Positions 46,829 to 55,889 of a stretch of 64,000 bases of DNA are shown piece after piece. Source of the DNA: DASRHT01 sp035650355. Its GTDB lineage: Bacteria > Chloroflexota > Ktedonobacteria > Ktedonobacterales > Ktedonobacteraceae. The notes below the pieces were generated by a model, which made no database searches, was not told the DNA's origin, and saw nothing but the letters and a program-made list of their open reading frames with translations. The DNA lies in assembly GCA_035650355.1 (NCBI GenBank), contig DASRHT010000058.1:1-64000 (forward strand). Reading direction: 5' to 3'. Position numbers and translations under genes: made by a program. The first letter of the stretch is position 1. Every line of letters starts with the position of its first letter.

Positions 46829-49800
46829 TCAGCGCTGAGACTTGTGCTGGCGCAGTTGTAAACTCTCTAACGTGTAGCGCCAAAATGCATACATCTGTTG
46901 CTCTTTGTGTGCATCTAGATCGAGAAGGCGTACCTTATGCATATGAACTAGACTTGCCAGCAGATCGTCTTCCGTTCCCCATAGCTGGCCTGTTTGAGCA
47001 AGGTGGCATATCTGTCTCACCAGAGGAGGAAGCCGGTTCTCCAAAGGGGCCATAAGTTCGTAAAGAAGCGCATGCTGAATAGTTAAGTCAGTATCGGTGC
47101 GTTGCTCCCAGGAAGTAAGCAGCTCACAATAGTGTTTGCGTTTCGGATAGAACTCTTTGCGAAACGTGTATCGCTCCGTTCGCTTTTGGAGCCATTGTAG
47201 ACGCTGCCCTCTATCATAACCCCAGATAGCAAAAAAGCGATCCAGGCTGGCAACGGCAATAGCAAGCGGCTCTAGCGTCAGACGGTGTGTATACTGGGCA
47301 GCGATAATGCTCCTGCATATCTCACTATCAACGCTGAATATCTCTTCTACAAGATCAATGGCGTCAGGGCCTCCATAGCGGGCAACTTCTCGTTCGTATG
47401 TATCAAGAACGAATCGCTGGCTCAAGCCTCGTGTAGCAAGCTGACGGCACCAGGAAAGCAACAGGTGAAGGGCTGGCTGGATCTGCTCGCTTGTGTGAGT
47501 ATGGATACGGAGGCGCAAATGGGGCTGGGGATCAGCATAGCGGAGAAAAAACCAGCGATCAATTAGTTGTTGTTCGCGCAACTGTTGGATGACATCATGC
47601 AGAGAACCTGCAATAATCTCTTCCTGCTGCGTCAGTGTGCAGTAGAGTTTCACATAATTCCAGGCGTCACCTGGATAGAAGACCCGCACATGCTGAGTAA
47701 CAGCATGAGAAGTGGTAGCGTTCGTTTGAGGAGATACGCCCTTGTGGATCGTACCTATGTTGGCATGGCGAGCTGAAGACGGTTGCGGCTCAAAAGCATC
47801 TCGTCGGAGCAGGGGAACCACAATCTCAGCAAAATAGGGAGCGCCTTGCCCATCAGTGAGCCAGAGATGCTCGAAATCGGGAAGGAGTTCCTGAAGGGTG
47901 ATTTGCTGCCCTTCTTTGAGCTTCTTGAGCGATTCGAATAGCTCCTCGATCATCAAAGGGTTTTCAAGATCGAGCAAAAGGCGGTTATCGGCCTCTGTCA
48001 GGTAGATATAGCGAGGAACGCGCCACTGTTTGCGCCACTGTTGGAGCCCCTGGAATAGGCGTGCTTCGGGAGTTCCTGTCCCTTGTGGCTGAATGGTCGT
48101 CGCTTCAAGATTCCAACGAGCGGGGCTGAGGACTAAGGATGCAGAGGGAGTCTGACGAACGGTGATACGGGGCAGAAACGGGGCAGGAGAGAGACTGCCC
48201 CAATTAAAACTGGAGAGAAGAGGAACGCCATCAGAGGCGATTTCGAGCAGAAAGCGGCAGACATGAGGGGCTTGTGAAAAGTTGAGCATATGCAGTTGGC
48301 TCACGATTACCTGTTTGTTAAGGCGTTGGGAACGCAGATAAAAGCGTTCCTCTCGTACGCCAACCATAAGGTCTTGCAAAAGAAGAACGCGCTCAGCGGG
48401 TCCAGAAGGAGCCACGCCGACCGCAATTTCATAGGGACGCAACCAGGGACGGAGTGCGACATTGGAGGTACGAGCGTGGCTATGCTGATAACTCAGTTCG
48501 GCGAAAACACAATCAGGCTCAAGCGCTTCCTCGTGTCTGAGCAGGTTTTGTAAAGCTTGCAAGGCTGGTTCGCCAAGCAAGTCAGCAAAGCGCCCAAAGG
48601 AGCGACCACCACTCGGAGCGCCAGGATTAGGGCTGACTACAGCACAGAACTCGCCGCGATCCATCGCCTCGCGAGAAGATGCCTGGATTTGCAGGTAGAT
48701 CTCCAGAGAGCGAGGAGCTCGTTCTAAACGAGGACTCCAGGTTTCCAGTGTAGCAAGATGAGCGTCATCTAATTCAACTTCTAAGGAGCGGTTATTAAGA
48801 GCATCCTGCATCAAAAGCAACAGCATGCGTTCGCGCTGTTCGTACTTAGCGTGCTGGGAAAACGCATGAGCGCGAGGGACTTTCAAGGGCTGAGCGTAGC
48901 TGTGAGGAGGACCGAGACCAAGTTCAGGGCTAAGCAACTCCAACAGGGGTACCTCGGCATTGAGGCCATATTTTTCAAGAAATTGTTGGCGATATTCTTG
49001 AAGACCTGGTGCGCCCTGTGGAAGTGGGGTGAGACGAAGCAGAAGCTCCGCCGCCCGAGCAGCAGCCGTTCCAATGGTGCGAGAGAGTGTTGACGATTGC
49101 AAAGCAAGCAAGCTATCGACCTGAATGTACTGTCGATGTTTTTCGCCGAAGACGAATGTTTGCTGAGTCTGGATCAGTTCTCTCAGGGGATCAAGGCTGC
49201 CTCCAATGCCAGCAGCGTCGAATGTCGTGGAGAGCGTAAGAATTTCGCGAAGAAGTTTCCGTGTTTCTTCAACGTCTGAAAGCGTTTCCAATTGCTGGCA
49301 CAGGTAATATGTTGGCTGAAGGTTGGTCAAGGGCGGATGAAGCGTACTGATGAGAAGACCATGCTCCCACAACTGCCACAACAGGCGCTCAACTTGCTGG
49401 ATGGTCGCTGTAGGGAACGCCTGGAGAAGCGCATCGCGCAAGGTAATGTAGGGAAGAGGGAAGCGAGCAAGTTCCAGGGCTTTGCGTACAACGGGGGTAG
49501 CCCGTAAGGAAACGGCCTGCTGGCGTTGTTGCCCATAAGGGTCAAATGCTGGGAGATAGACGCGACCGCCCGCAATAACGGCCAACTGGTTAGCCTGAAC
49601 AGTAAGTTGTGTCACCACGGACGGAGAAGTTTCAATCTGCTGCAATACAGACAAGAGCCAGTTCATATCTGGCCGAGTGCGAAACTGCTGAAGAGCAGGA
49701 GAAGCCAATTGGCCTCTGGTCTCTGCGCTAAAAAAGCCGAGAGCCACTCCCGAAAAGAGACCAAAGGGAGTGGGACGGGTGCTCATGCGAATGAGATAGC

Positions 49801-50131
49801 GTAACAAACTGGAAAGAGCTTTTTTTGCACGGTTGGGGTGGGCCGCTCCACGACGCACTTGAGCCAAACTCTCGTGTAAAGAACTACTGGCGACACATAT
49901 TGCCTGCTCGATCTGAGGATGGGTGCTCATTTCTAAAAGGCGTTGTTGAGTCGTCTCACGTTGGACCTGAAGCCAGGAACTGAGATCTACAGTGTTTATA
50001 TCCTCTGCTAGCTCGACAGAGGAAAGATGTTGAAATGTATGTGCTGGGAGCGCAGGGGTACGTATGAGATAAAAATCGGCAGGGAGATAAAGAGCATCAG
50101 TAGATGGATGAACATTACTTTTTGCGGCCAT
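46829..50131 (-). CDS. lanB: class I lanthipeptide dehydratase LanB
   Basis: 1,100 residues, full-length LanB. In the family it uses glutamyl-tRNA to glutamylate Ser and Thr of a precursor peptide and then eliminates glutamate to give dehydroalanine and dehydrobutyrine. The N-terminal glutamylation domain covers about 45-700 (LYLPADFYLIRTP; RPTPFGLFSGVALG, about 135; and the Asn/Arg-rich region ahead of RPWLRPYEIAVG). The C-terminal elimination domain (SpaB_C) covers about 815-1085 (VRVFYPGDAWNYVKLYC; RWFFLRYADPQPHLRLRI). ATG 50131 with AAAAGGG. Downstream of lanC in the same direction, 29 bases apart. No transporter gene is linked. Confidence 0.93.
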   Translation of the reverse strand: MAAKSNVHPSTDALYLPADFYLIRTPALPAHTFQHLSSVELAEDINTVDLSSWLQVQRETTQQRLLEMSTHPQIEQAICVASSSLHESLAQVRRGAAHPNRAKKALSSLLRYLIRMSTRPTPFGLFSGVALGFFSAETRGQLASPALQQFRTRPDMNWLLSVLQQIETSPSVVTQLTVQANQLAVIAGGRVYLPAFDPYGQQRQQAVSLRATPVVRKALELARFPLPYITLRDALLQAFPTATIQQVERLLWQLWEHGLLISTLHPPLTNLQPTYYLCQQLETLSDVEETRKLLREILTLSTTFDAAGIGGSLDPLRELIQTQQTFVFGEKHRQYIQVDSLLALQSSTLSRTIGTAAARAAELLLRLTPLPQGAPGLQEYRQQFLEKYGLNAEVPLLELLSPELGLGPPHSYAQPLKVPRAHAFSQHAKYEQRERMLLLLMQDALNNRSLEVELDDAHLATLETWSPRLERAPRSLEIYLQIQASSREAMDRGEFCAVVSPNPGAPSGGRSFGRFADLLGEPALQALQNLLRHEEALEPDCVFAELSYQHSHARTSNVALRPWLRPYEIAVGVAPSGPAERVLLLQDLMVGVREERFYLRSQRLNKQVIVSQLHMLNFSQAPHVCRFLLEIASDGVPLLSSFNWGSLSPAPFLPRITVRQTPSASLVLSPARWNLEATTIQPQGTGTPEARLFQGLQQWRKQWRVPRYIYLTEADNRLLLDLENPLMIEELFESLKKLKEGQQITLQELLPDFEHLWLTDGQGAPYFAEIVVPLLRRDAFEPQPSSARHANIGTIHKGVSPQTNATTSHAVTQHVRVFYPGDAWNYVKLYCTLTQQEEIIAGSLHDVIQQLREQQLIDRWFFLRYADPQPHLRLRIHTHTSEQIQPALHLLLSWCRQLATRGLSQRFVLDTYEREVARYGGPDAIDLVEEIFSVDSEICRSIIAAQYTHRLTLEPLAIAVASLDRFFAIWGYDRGQRLQWLQKRTERYTFRKEFYPKRKHYCELLTSWEQRTDTDLTIQHALLYELMAPLENRLPPLVRQICHLAQTGQLWGTEDDLLASLVHMHKVRLLDLDAHKEQQMYAFWRYTLESLQLRQHKSQR

Positions 50132-50160
50132 AACAATCCCTTTTCACATCATTGAAAGAT

Positions 50161-50709
50161 TTAAGAAAGCAGCAGCAGGCGATCCCAGGAAGGAGCTACC
50201 TCACTAGCGGCGGCAAGAAGAGCAAGTGCAGTGCCAGCCGCGCCAGTGAGCAAATCTGGTTGATCTACCAACCTGTCTCCTGGCTCGATGTTACGAAAGC
50301 CTAACGGGCTCTGTGGATCAAACTGTTCCAGAATATGCTCAACCAGGTGCGGAATTTGCGCTAAAATGAATGGGTCCTGGCTTTCATGAGCAAAATGCAA
50401 ACAAATCAGCAGGAGTCCGGCACTGCCGTGACAGAGGATGGGCGCTGGAATGTTGCGTTTCGACTCGGGGCGACGTAACACGGCTTTGATGGCATCAAGG
50501 GCAACATTCATCAAGTGCTTATTTTTCAGAACAAGTCCGGCGAGCCAGAGGCTGCGGGCAATCCCCGGAGCGCCATAGCACCAGGCCGTACGAGATGCTG
50601 GCAGCGAACGCCATTGTGCGGGAGAAGAGGCCAGTTCGTACGGAATAGCAGCAGGCCAGGTAACGCCCCATTCATCATAGATTTGATGATCGACGAGCCA
50701 CTGACTCAC
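50161..50709 (-). CDS. lanC: LanC cyclase, C-terminal fragment (frameshifted)
   Basis: 182 residues carrying the zinc-binding half of LanC: Cys in WCYGAPGIARS (about 43) and Cys-His in LCHGSAGLLL (about 90), then the last glycine-rich repeat LLTGAAGTALALL. LanC adds cysteine thiols to dehydrated residues. Read in this frame the homology continues upstream of the apparent start (GLLESIAYVSQWLVDHQ), past the N-terminal fragment's stop, to about 50737, so the two pieces are one gene broken by a one-base frame change. A GTG at 50709 overlaps the upstream stop (ATGTGA), so coupled reinitiation is conceivable. Confidence 0.85.
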   Translation of the reverse strand: MSQWLVDHQIYDEWGVTWPAAIPYELASSPAQWRSLPASRTAWCYGAPGIARSLWLAGLVLKNKHLMNVALDAIKAVLRRPESKRNIPAPILCHGSAGLLLICLHFAHESQDPFILAQIPHLVEHILEQFDPQSPLGFRNIEPGDRLVDQPDLLTGAAGTALALLAAASEVAPSWDRLLLLS

Positions 50710-51545
50710 ATAAGCAATCGATTCAAGTAAGCCGGGGCGTCATAGCCTGCCATAGCAACGAGCGAAAGTGCCGCCAGGGGACCAGCAATGCCATGCGCCA
50801 GACCACAATTAAAACGCCCACAAGGATAGTCCTGCCGAGCCTGCTCAGTAATAAGCAGGGATGGCGGACTGAACCATCGTTCCTTTCCCAGCGCCTGTCC
50901 TGGTTCAGTGAGAGCAAGCAGATAGTCTAGTAGTGTGTGCAGCGTATCATGGACAACGAGGTCAGGGGTTGGAACGCTGGCAAGATACCCTGCTATGCCC
51001 GCAGCGCCGGTAATGAGATCCATATCGGTTTCGGCTATGCCTGCTTTAGGTGGTAGACGCCATGATGAGCGTCTACTCACTTGTTCAGCGATGGATTGAT
51101 GGAGTCGAGCAAGCGTTTGCAGGTAATGTTGTCCAGCTTTGCTGAAATGCTGAATGACAAGGGCAACACCACTGATGCCTCCAAAGAGCCCCGGAGAAGT
51201 CAAATTTTGCTGCTGACTGCGTATCGCAACCAGTTTCAGGTAACGTTGGGCAACCGTTTGCCAGTCTTGCTTAGGGAAACAACAGGCTACATGCCAATAG
51301 AAAAGAGCGAGCTCAGCCGCTGCCCAGGGATGAGAGTGATTCCACTGTGGAGATGAACTCTGCTCTTTTGCCAGAATTGCAACCTGCTGCACGTACTCTG
51401 GATCTTGCAAGTGTTCTGCTACCCAGAGCGAAGCTGCTATCGCTTTGTTACGGAGTGGCTTATCAAGTAACACTTTCCAGGGAGAATGAGAAGTCCGATT
51501 CCCATCAATTGATTCTTTGGCTGCAAAATGACGAAACCCCTCCAT
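50706..51545 (-). CDS. lanC: LanC cyclase, N-terminal fragment (frameshifted)
   Basis: 279 residues. Glycine-rich repeats of the LanC barrel: GLFGGISGVALV (about 122), LITGAAGIAGYLA (about 184) and CGLAHGIAGPLA (about 250), the last with the His that activates the substrate. It stops at 50706 after NRLLM. The remaining repeats and all zinc ligands are in the next frame. The start ATG 51545 has AAGGAGG five bases upstream. Adding one base at the CCCC run (50734-50737) would join both pieces into a protein of about 470 residues, the normal LanC length. Confidence 0.85.
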   Translation of the reverse strand: MEGFRHFAAKESIDGNRTSHSPWKVLLDKPLRNKAIAASLWVAEHLQDPEYVQQVAILAKEQSSSPQWNHSHPWAAAELALFYWHVACCFPKQDWQTVAQRYLKLVAIRSQQQNLTSPGLFGGISGVALVIQHFSKAGQHYLQTLARLHQSIAEQVSRRSSWRLPPKAGIAETDMDLITGAAGIAGYLASVPTPDLVVHDTLHTLLDYLLALTEPGQALGKERWFSPPSLLITEQARQDYPCGRFNCGLAHGIAGPLAALSLVAMAGYDAPAYLNRLLM

Positions 51546-51610
51546 AAGCCTCCTTGCTTTTGGTCTGCCGTAGAGCGGATAAGAGGTTAAGATGCGACAT
51601 ATGTTGTGCG

Positions 51611-51639
51611 AGTATAACATAGCTTTTGTGGGTCGTCTA
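51611..51639 (-). promoter_or_regulatory. candidate promoter of lanC-lanB
   Basis: Minus strand: TAGACG (51634-51639), 17-base spacer, TATACT (51611-51616), ending about 65 bases upstream of the lanC ATG. Confidence 0.55.
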
Positions 51640-51666
51640 CGTGTAAAAGGGAGAACAAATGAACTA

Positions 51667-51706
51667 GACAAAAAACTGTCCGGTAATGTCGTGGTATCAT
51701 GACCAT
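51667..51706 (+). promoter_or_regulatory. shared regulatory motif, copy 1 (S41-lanA promoter region)
   Basis: GACA (51667-51670), 6 bases, TGTC (51677-51680), 6 bases, TGTCGTGG (51687-51694), followed by TATCATGACCATA. The same bases at the same spacing occur at 55890-55928. The inverted GACA/TGTC pair and the TGTC repeats one helical turn apart look like a protein-binding site. TATCAT could be a -10 box lacking a good -35, as at activated promoters. It is 35 bases upstream of the S41 start and also in the lanC divergent region. Confidence 0.65.
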
Positions 51707-51740
51707 ATTACAGTTTATGCTTTTAGAGGGAGGTTAGCAT

Positions 51741-52934
51741 ATGACCCCAGAAGCGATGGCATATCTCAACGAGGCGTTAGATTATATTCAGGCGAACTCC
51801 GTCAGGCGAGATCGCGTCAATTGGCCAAATCTGCGACAGGAAGTCTCTGATCTGGTTCATGATGCCCAGAAACCAGCAGATACCTATCCAGGTATTGAAC
51901 TCGCTTTAAAGCACCTGAAAGACAATCACAGCTTTTTTCTGAATCCAGAAAAAGAGCAACGACGCCTTGCTGGTATAGCTAAACGAATCGGGTTGCGTGC
52001 CACTTATCCAGAAGGAGTCGTGATTGTTGTGTTCTCCAACAGCCCGGCAGGTCACGCCGGGATACGAATTGGAGATCGAATTGCTCAGCTCAATGACCAT
52101 CCTATACCTACCTTGACTCGACAGCAATTTCAGATGTTGATGAGCGAGGAACAGGTAGATTTGGTATTGCAGCCAAAGGGGCAAAACGATCTTCGGTCGA
52201 TCCATCTGCAGGCGTCCTTCTATGATGAAAGGAGGATACCGGAGGGACGATTGATAGCTGAGAGGATTGGTTACCTGGATTTGCCTGATTTGCCTGGCAA
52301 TGTAGAACACAAACAACTGTATATGGCAGAAACGCAGAAACTTCTTCGGGAGCTTGATCAAGCGGGGGTCTCTAGCTGGGTGCTCGACCTACGCCGTAAC
52401 AGTGGAGGCAACATGTGGCCGATGCTTGCTGGAATCGGCTCTCTTTTAGGGGAGGGGGAATGCCTTGCGCTAGTTTCTCCCTGGGAGAAAGTCCCAATTT
52501 TCTATCGTGATGGGAAAGCCTATGCGGAAGAGCGATGGGAAAAGCTTGCAGAGGAAGTAAAAAATCCATACCAGCTTCAACGCCCATTACCGCCTGTAGC
52601 AGTGCTTACCAGTAGTCAAAGCACTGGCAGTTCTGGGGAGTTTGTCGTTCTGGCATTTCGCGGACGTCCCAGAACGCGTAGTTTTGGCGAGCCCACCTAT
52701 GGTTTGCCAACTGGCAATGATCTGAAGGAGTTGTCCAATGGGGCAAAAATATTCCTGACCTCTTATTGGGGAGCAGATCGAGCAGGAAATGTTTTTGATG
52801 GCCCGATCCCTCCTGACCAATATGTCAAAGTCGATTGGACCCGCTTCGGTGAAGAAGGCGACCCCGTTTTACAGGCAGCTCTCCAATGGCTTTGGGCTGA
52901 AGAAAGCTGTCAGGAGTCTGGTCTGGGAAGATAA
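51741..52934 (+). CDS. cytoplasmic S41 peptidase, candidate lanthipeptide leader protease
   Basis: 397 residues without a signal peptide. Order: helical N-terminal domain (about 1-75), PDZ-like domain (about 90-150, PAGHAGIRIGDRIAQLNDHPI), then the S41 catalytic core: GYLDLPDL (about 175), DLRRNSGGNMW (about 213) and the nucleophile region TSSQSTGSSGEFVV (about 290), with GEPTYGLPTG after it. S41 proteases (tail-specific/CtpA type) are usually exported; this one appears cytoplasmic and is followed after 55 bases by the lanthipeptide precursor. Removal of the leader peptide is therefore plausible but inferred. ATG 51741 with GAGGGAGG. Confidence 0.85.
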   Translation: MTPEAMAYLNEALDYIQANSVRRDRVNWPNLRQEVSDLVHDAQKPADTYPGIELALKHLKDNHSFFLNPEKEQRRLAGIAKRIGLRATYPEGVVIVVFSNSPAGHAGIRIGDRIAQLNDHPIPTLTRQQFQMLMSEEQVDLVLQPKGQNDLRSIHLQASFYDERRIPEGRLIAERIGYLDLPDLPGNVEHKQLYMAETQKLLRELDQAGVSSWVLDLRRNSGGNMWPMLAGIGSLLGEGECLALVSPWEKVPIFYRDGKAYAEERWEKLAEEVKNPYQLQRPLPPVAVLTSSQSTGSSGEFVVLAFRGRPRTRSFGEPTYGLPTGNDLKELSNGAKIFLTSYWGADRAGNVFDGPIPPDQYVKVDWTRFGEEGDPVLQAALQWLWAEESCQESGLGR

Positions 52935-52989
52935 AAGGTTTTTCATGAATCGGCGTTTTTCTTTTAGGATGAAAGGAGTATAACATTCC

Positions 52990-53157
52990 ATGAATAAAGA
53001 TATTGCCTCATTCCTTTTTGAAGAAGTTCAGGATGATATTTTCGAGTTGGATATCCGCATTTCTGAGGTTTCCAATGAGGAAGGGGAAAACCAAGTCATC
53101 CCGTCGCATTTTACGTGTGATACTTCAGAAGGTTGCCTCACTCTTTTTGTTTGTTAG
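52990..53157 (+). CDS. lanA: class I lanthipeptide precursor peptide LanA (candidate)
   Basis: 55 residues, found by reading the gap after the S41 gene. ATG 52990 follows AAAGGAG (52972-52978). The acidic N-terminal part carries FELD (residues 18-21), matching the F-[ND/E]-LD leader motif that LanB and LanC recognise in nisin-type precursors. The C-terminal part ends SHFTCDTSEGCLTLFVC: three Cys and five Ser/Thr, including a SEGC segment spaced like the TPGC ring of nisin and a terminal T-x3-C. Rings likely form by LanB/LanC action. The leader/core boundary is not obvious. A hairpin terminator follows at once. Confidence 0.8.
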   Translation: MNKDIASFLFEEVQDDIFELDIRISEVSNEEGENQVIPSHFTCDTSEGCLTLFVC

Positions 53158-53180
53158 AGAGATATCTATTAAAATCTGAA

Positions 53181-53241
53181 ATAAAGCAGTCTCACGTTGT
53201 TAGAGCAATAGACGTTTCTTAAAGTGAGGCCGCTTTATTTT
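53181..53241. terminator. terminator between lanA and the regulator
   Basis: ATAAAGCAGTCTCAC (53181-53195) pairs with GTGAGGCCGCTTTAT (53224-53238) apart from one mismatch and one G-U pair, followed by TTTT. It lies between convergent genes and can serve both. Confidence 0.7.
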
Positions 53242-53259
53242 GGCGTACCGCATGGATTA

Positions 53260-55860
53260 TTAATAGCTTCTTTCCCTGCTGAGTCTTGCCCAGGAAAACT
53301 CCTCGTGTTCTGAAATTGCCCCAACAGATATCGCTTCCAGACGACCACGACAATAGGCAGTATAAGGGTGTTCTAGGCCAAGCATATTTTCTCCCTTGAG
53401 CAATGCTTGCCTATAGCGGTTCTGTGCCAACATTAGATGACCCTCTTTGACCAGATGGTCCGCTATAATGAAAAGACAGCGAACAACCTCTTGATTATCT
53501 ATATTCTCGTTCAAAGAGGATTCTCCCAAATTGATGAGTGTTCGATACAAAAAAGGTCGTGCAAGATGGAGACAGTTTTGGGCCATAAAGAGTTCTCCTA
53601 AACTTGTCAGGGCATAGGCTAGTTCATAGGGATCTGGTGCGGGGTGTTTCTCATATAGCTGTACGGCCTTTTGATAAAAAGCTTCTGCTTGGTGGTATTG
53701 TTTTAGCTCAAAAGAGACATTTCCTAATCCAACTAGGACAGAAGATATAGCCGGATGATAGGGGCCTAATTTTTGTTCAAAAATCTGTAAAGCCTGCTGG
53801 TAAAAAGCAAACGCAGGTACATATTGGTTTTGAAAGTGATAAACATGTCCCAGGCTTTTGAGAAACGCTGCAACGGCGAAATGATCCGCCCCTAGAGCTT
53901 TTTTAGAGATAGAAATGGCTTTTTGGAGCAACTCGATTGCTTGCAGTCCTTGTCCCTTGTGCATCAGAGCTATTGCTAGAGCATTGAGGGTTGGCGCTAT
54001 TGCGTGGTGATCCCATCCTAGAATCTGTCTCTTAGTTACTAGGGCTTGTTGAGCAGAGGAGATTGCTTGAGTAAACTTTCCTTGACGACCATATAAATTG
54101 GCAAGAATCTCAAGTGTTTCGGCTGTGTCTAGGTGATCCGGTCCCTGAATCGTCTTGCGGATAGCTAATGCACTCAGCAAATACTCTTCGGCTCGGATGT
54201 ACTGTCCTAAACCAAGAGAGATAAGCCCAAGCTCATGAAGATAAAATGCTGTCGTAATATGTTCTTTCCCAAAAACTTGTTGAGCAATATCAAAAGCTTG
54301 TAGTAACAATGACGAAGCTAGGGCATGATTTCCCAGATACTGTACATAATAAGCTACTCTGTAGAGTAGTTCCGCAGCTTCTGGCGAGTTGATTTTCAGC
54401 TCTCGGATATGTGCAGTGCAGGAAAGGACATGGGGAAGATGCATCTGATACCCTGATTGCTTATGAGCTTCATGGGATAAAATATTACGATAGTCTGGAA
54501 AGATATGGAGCATAGTCTGTATGATGCGCTCCACCCATAGTTTGTGGTCGCATTCATTCATCTCGTCTTTGAGCACAGCCTGGACAAGACGGTGAATACT
54601 CAACGTTTTCGTTTCTGCTTCTCGACGGAGCAACGAAAATCGCCGTAGCTCTCTAATAGCCTCATCCAACAAAAAGAAGTCGTCAGAGATCGATTGCAGT
54701 TGTATGCTAAGAGCTTCCCCGGTCCGAATAAAGAACTCTTCAGGAATCGCCTCAGCATACAGAAAAGCGCACAAGCGCAGGAGATTGGCAGCAGCAGGAG
54801 ATTTCTGCTCAACCTGCTGAACTGCAAGAGCGAGGGTTGTAGTCACAGAATCTGGATGATGGTTGCTGAGCGTGCCACGAGTGCTGAGCAGAATAGTTCG
54901 TCGAGTGGCATAGCGTTCAAGATAGTCAGGCAAACTACATGCCGTCTCTTCAATATAGGCCCCAGCTTGATCAAGTGCCAGAGGCAAGCCATCTAAAAGT
55001 TCAACAAGCTTGTTTGCCTGAGCAAGTAACGAAGGCGGAGCATCTGCTAAGGCTGCATCGGGGGGAAGCAACCGGGCTCGTCGCAGGAGAAATAGCGCCC
55101 CTTCCTCTGGCTCCATCTTTTGCAGATCAATATGAAATCCAAGTGTTCCAACAATCTGGGAACGCGTAGTGATCAGAATATGTCCCTGGCGCGCGTCGGG
55201 AAGCATGAGATGAAGCTGCTCCATGTCTTCCACATTATCAAAGACAAGTAGCCAGTTAGTATGACTATGGAACCAGCGTTTGATCGCTTCTCTCAAAAGA
55301 ATTTGATCTGAACTGTCTTTTTCTGGTAGTTGGAAGAGATGAGCCAGCATACGATAATCCGACATCAAGATCTCAAGAGTTTCCGCTCCAACCCATAATA
55401 CCGTCTGGTAGTTGTCACGAAACCGATAGATATATTCCAGGGCTGTTTGTGTCTTGCCAATTCCTCCCAGACCAGACATAATTTGGGGCTGGGTTAACGC
55501 TATCTGATGTTCCTGGTGAAGCCGCTCATGAAGCTGGTATAGAATATCCTCACGACCGGTAAAGTAAGGATTGCGTGGATAGGGAACATGCCAAAGAGGA
55601 GTCAGCTTTTCAGCCTCTTGTTGCTTTGCATCGCTTTCTCCAAAAAGTGCTTCAGGAGTAGTCTGCAACGCTTCACACAGGCGCTCCCGATAGTATTGCT
55701 GAGGAATTGCCTGATTATGCTCCCAACGGCTAATGCTACGCGCTGTGGTGCCAACTGCTTCAGCCAATGCTTCCTGTGAAAGTTTGAGGCGAGTTCGCGC
55801 TTGTGCTAAACGCTCTCCAAAGGCCACTTTACGGAAATAGTGTTTTTCGGAAGGTTCCAT
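53260..55860 (-). CDS. XRE-NB-ARC-TPR (STAND-type) regulator
   Basis: 866 residues. N-terminal XRE helix-turn-helix (about 12-65: LSQEALAEAVGTTARSISRWE), a linker, an NB-ARC/STAND NTPase (Walker A GLGGIGKTQ, about 128; Walker B LLVFDNVED; LDGLPLALDQAGAYI, the GLPL motif, about 290), a winged-helix stretch, then TPR repeats from about 490 to 840 (A-L-G-x-H-x-A-x-x-x-L motifs). STAND proteins switch from a closed to an oligomeric form on ligand binding and are often transcriptional activators. Start ATG 55860 (GGAGAAAAGG). The motif shared with the S41-lanA promoter lies just upstream, so it may control the locus. Confidence 0.85.
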   Translation of the reverse strand: MEPSEKHYFRKVAFGERLAQARTRLKLSQEALAEAVGTTARSISRWEHNQAIPQQYYRERLCEALQTTPEALFGESDAKQQEAEKLTPLWHVPYPRNPYFTGREDILYQLHERLHQEHQIALTQPQIMSGLGGIGKTQTALEYIYRFRDNYQTVLWVGAETLEILMSDYRMLAHLFQLPEKDSSDQILLREAIKRWFHSHTNWLLVFDNVEDMEQLHLMLPDARQGHILITTRSQIVGTLGFHIDLQKMEPEEGALFLLRRARLLPPDAALADAPPSLLAQANKLVELLDGLPLALDQAGAYIEETACSLPDYLERYATRRTILLSTRGTLSNHHPDSVTTTLALAVQQVEQKSPAAANLLRLCAFLYAEAIPEEFFIRTGEALSIQLQSISDDFFLLDEAIRELRRFSLLRREAETKTLSIHRLVQAVLKDEMNECDHKLWVERIIQTMLHIFPDYRNILSHEAHKQSGYQMHLPHVLSCTAHIRELKINSPEAAELLYRVAYYVQYLGNHALASSLLLQAFDIAQQVFGKEHITTAFYLHELGLISLGLGQYIRAEEYLLSALAIRKTIQGPDHLDTAETLEILANLYGRQGKFTQAISSAQQALVTKRQILGWDHHAIAPTLNALAIALMHKGQGLQAIELLQKAISISKKALGADHFAVAAFLKSLGHVYHFQNQYVPAFAFYQQALQIFEQKLGPYHPAISSVLVGLGNVSFELKQYHQAEAFYQKAVQLYEKHPAPDPYELAYALTSLGELFMAQNCLHLARPFLYRTLINLGESSLNENIDNQEVVRCLFIIADHLVKEGHLMLAQNRYRQALLKGENMLGLEHPYTAYCRGRLEAISVGAISEHEEFSWARLSRERSY

Positions 55861-55889
55861 CCTTTTCTCCACTATAGACAGGTAAATCA

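Noticed and set aside
48851..49107. ORFs on the + strand opposite lanB
   Set aside because: They lie opposite a complete, well-conserved lanB frame and have no ribosome site or homology.
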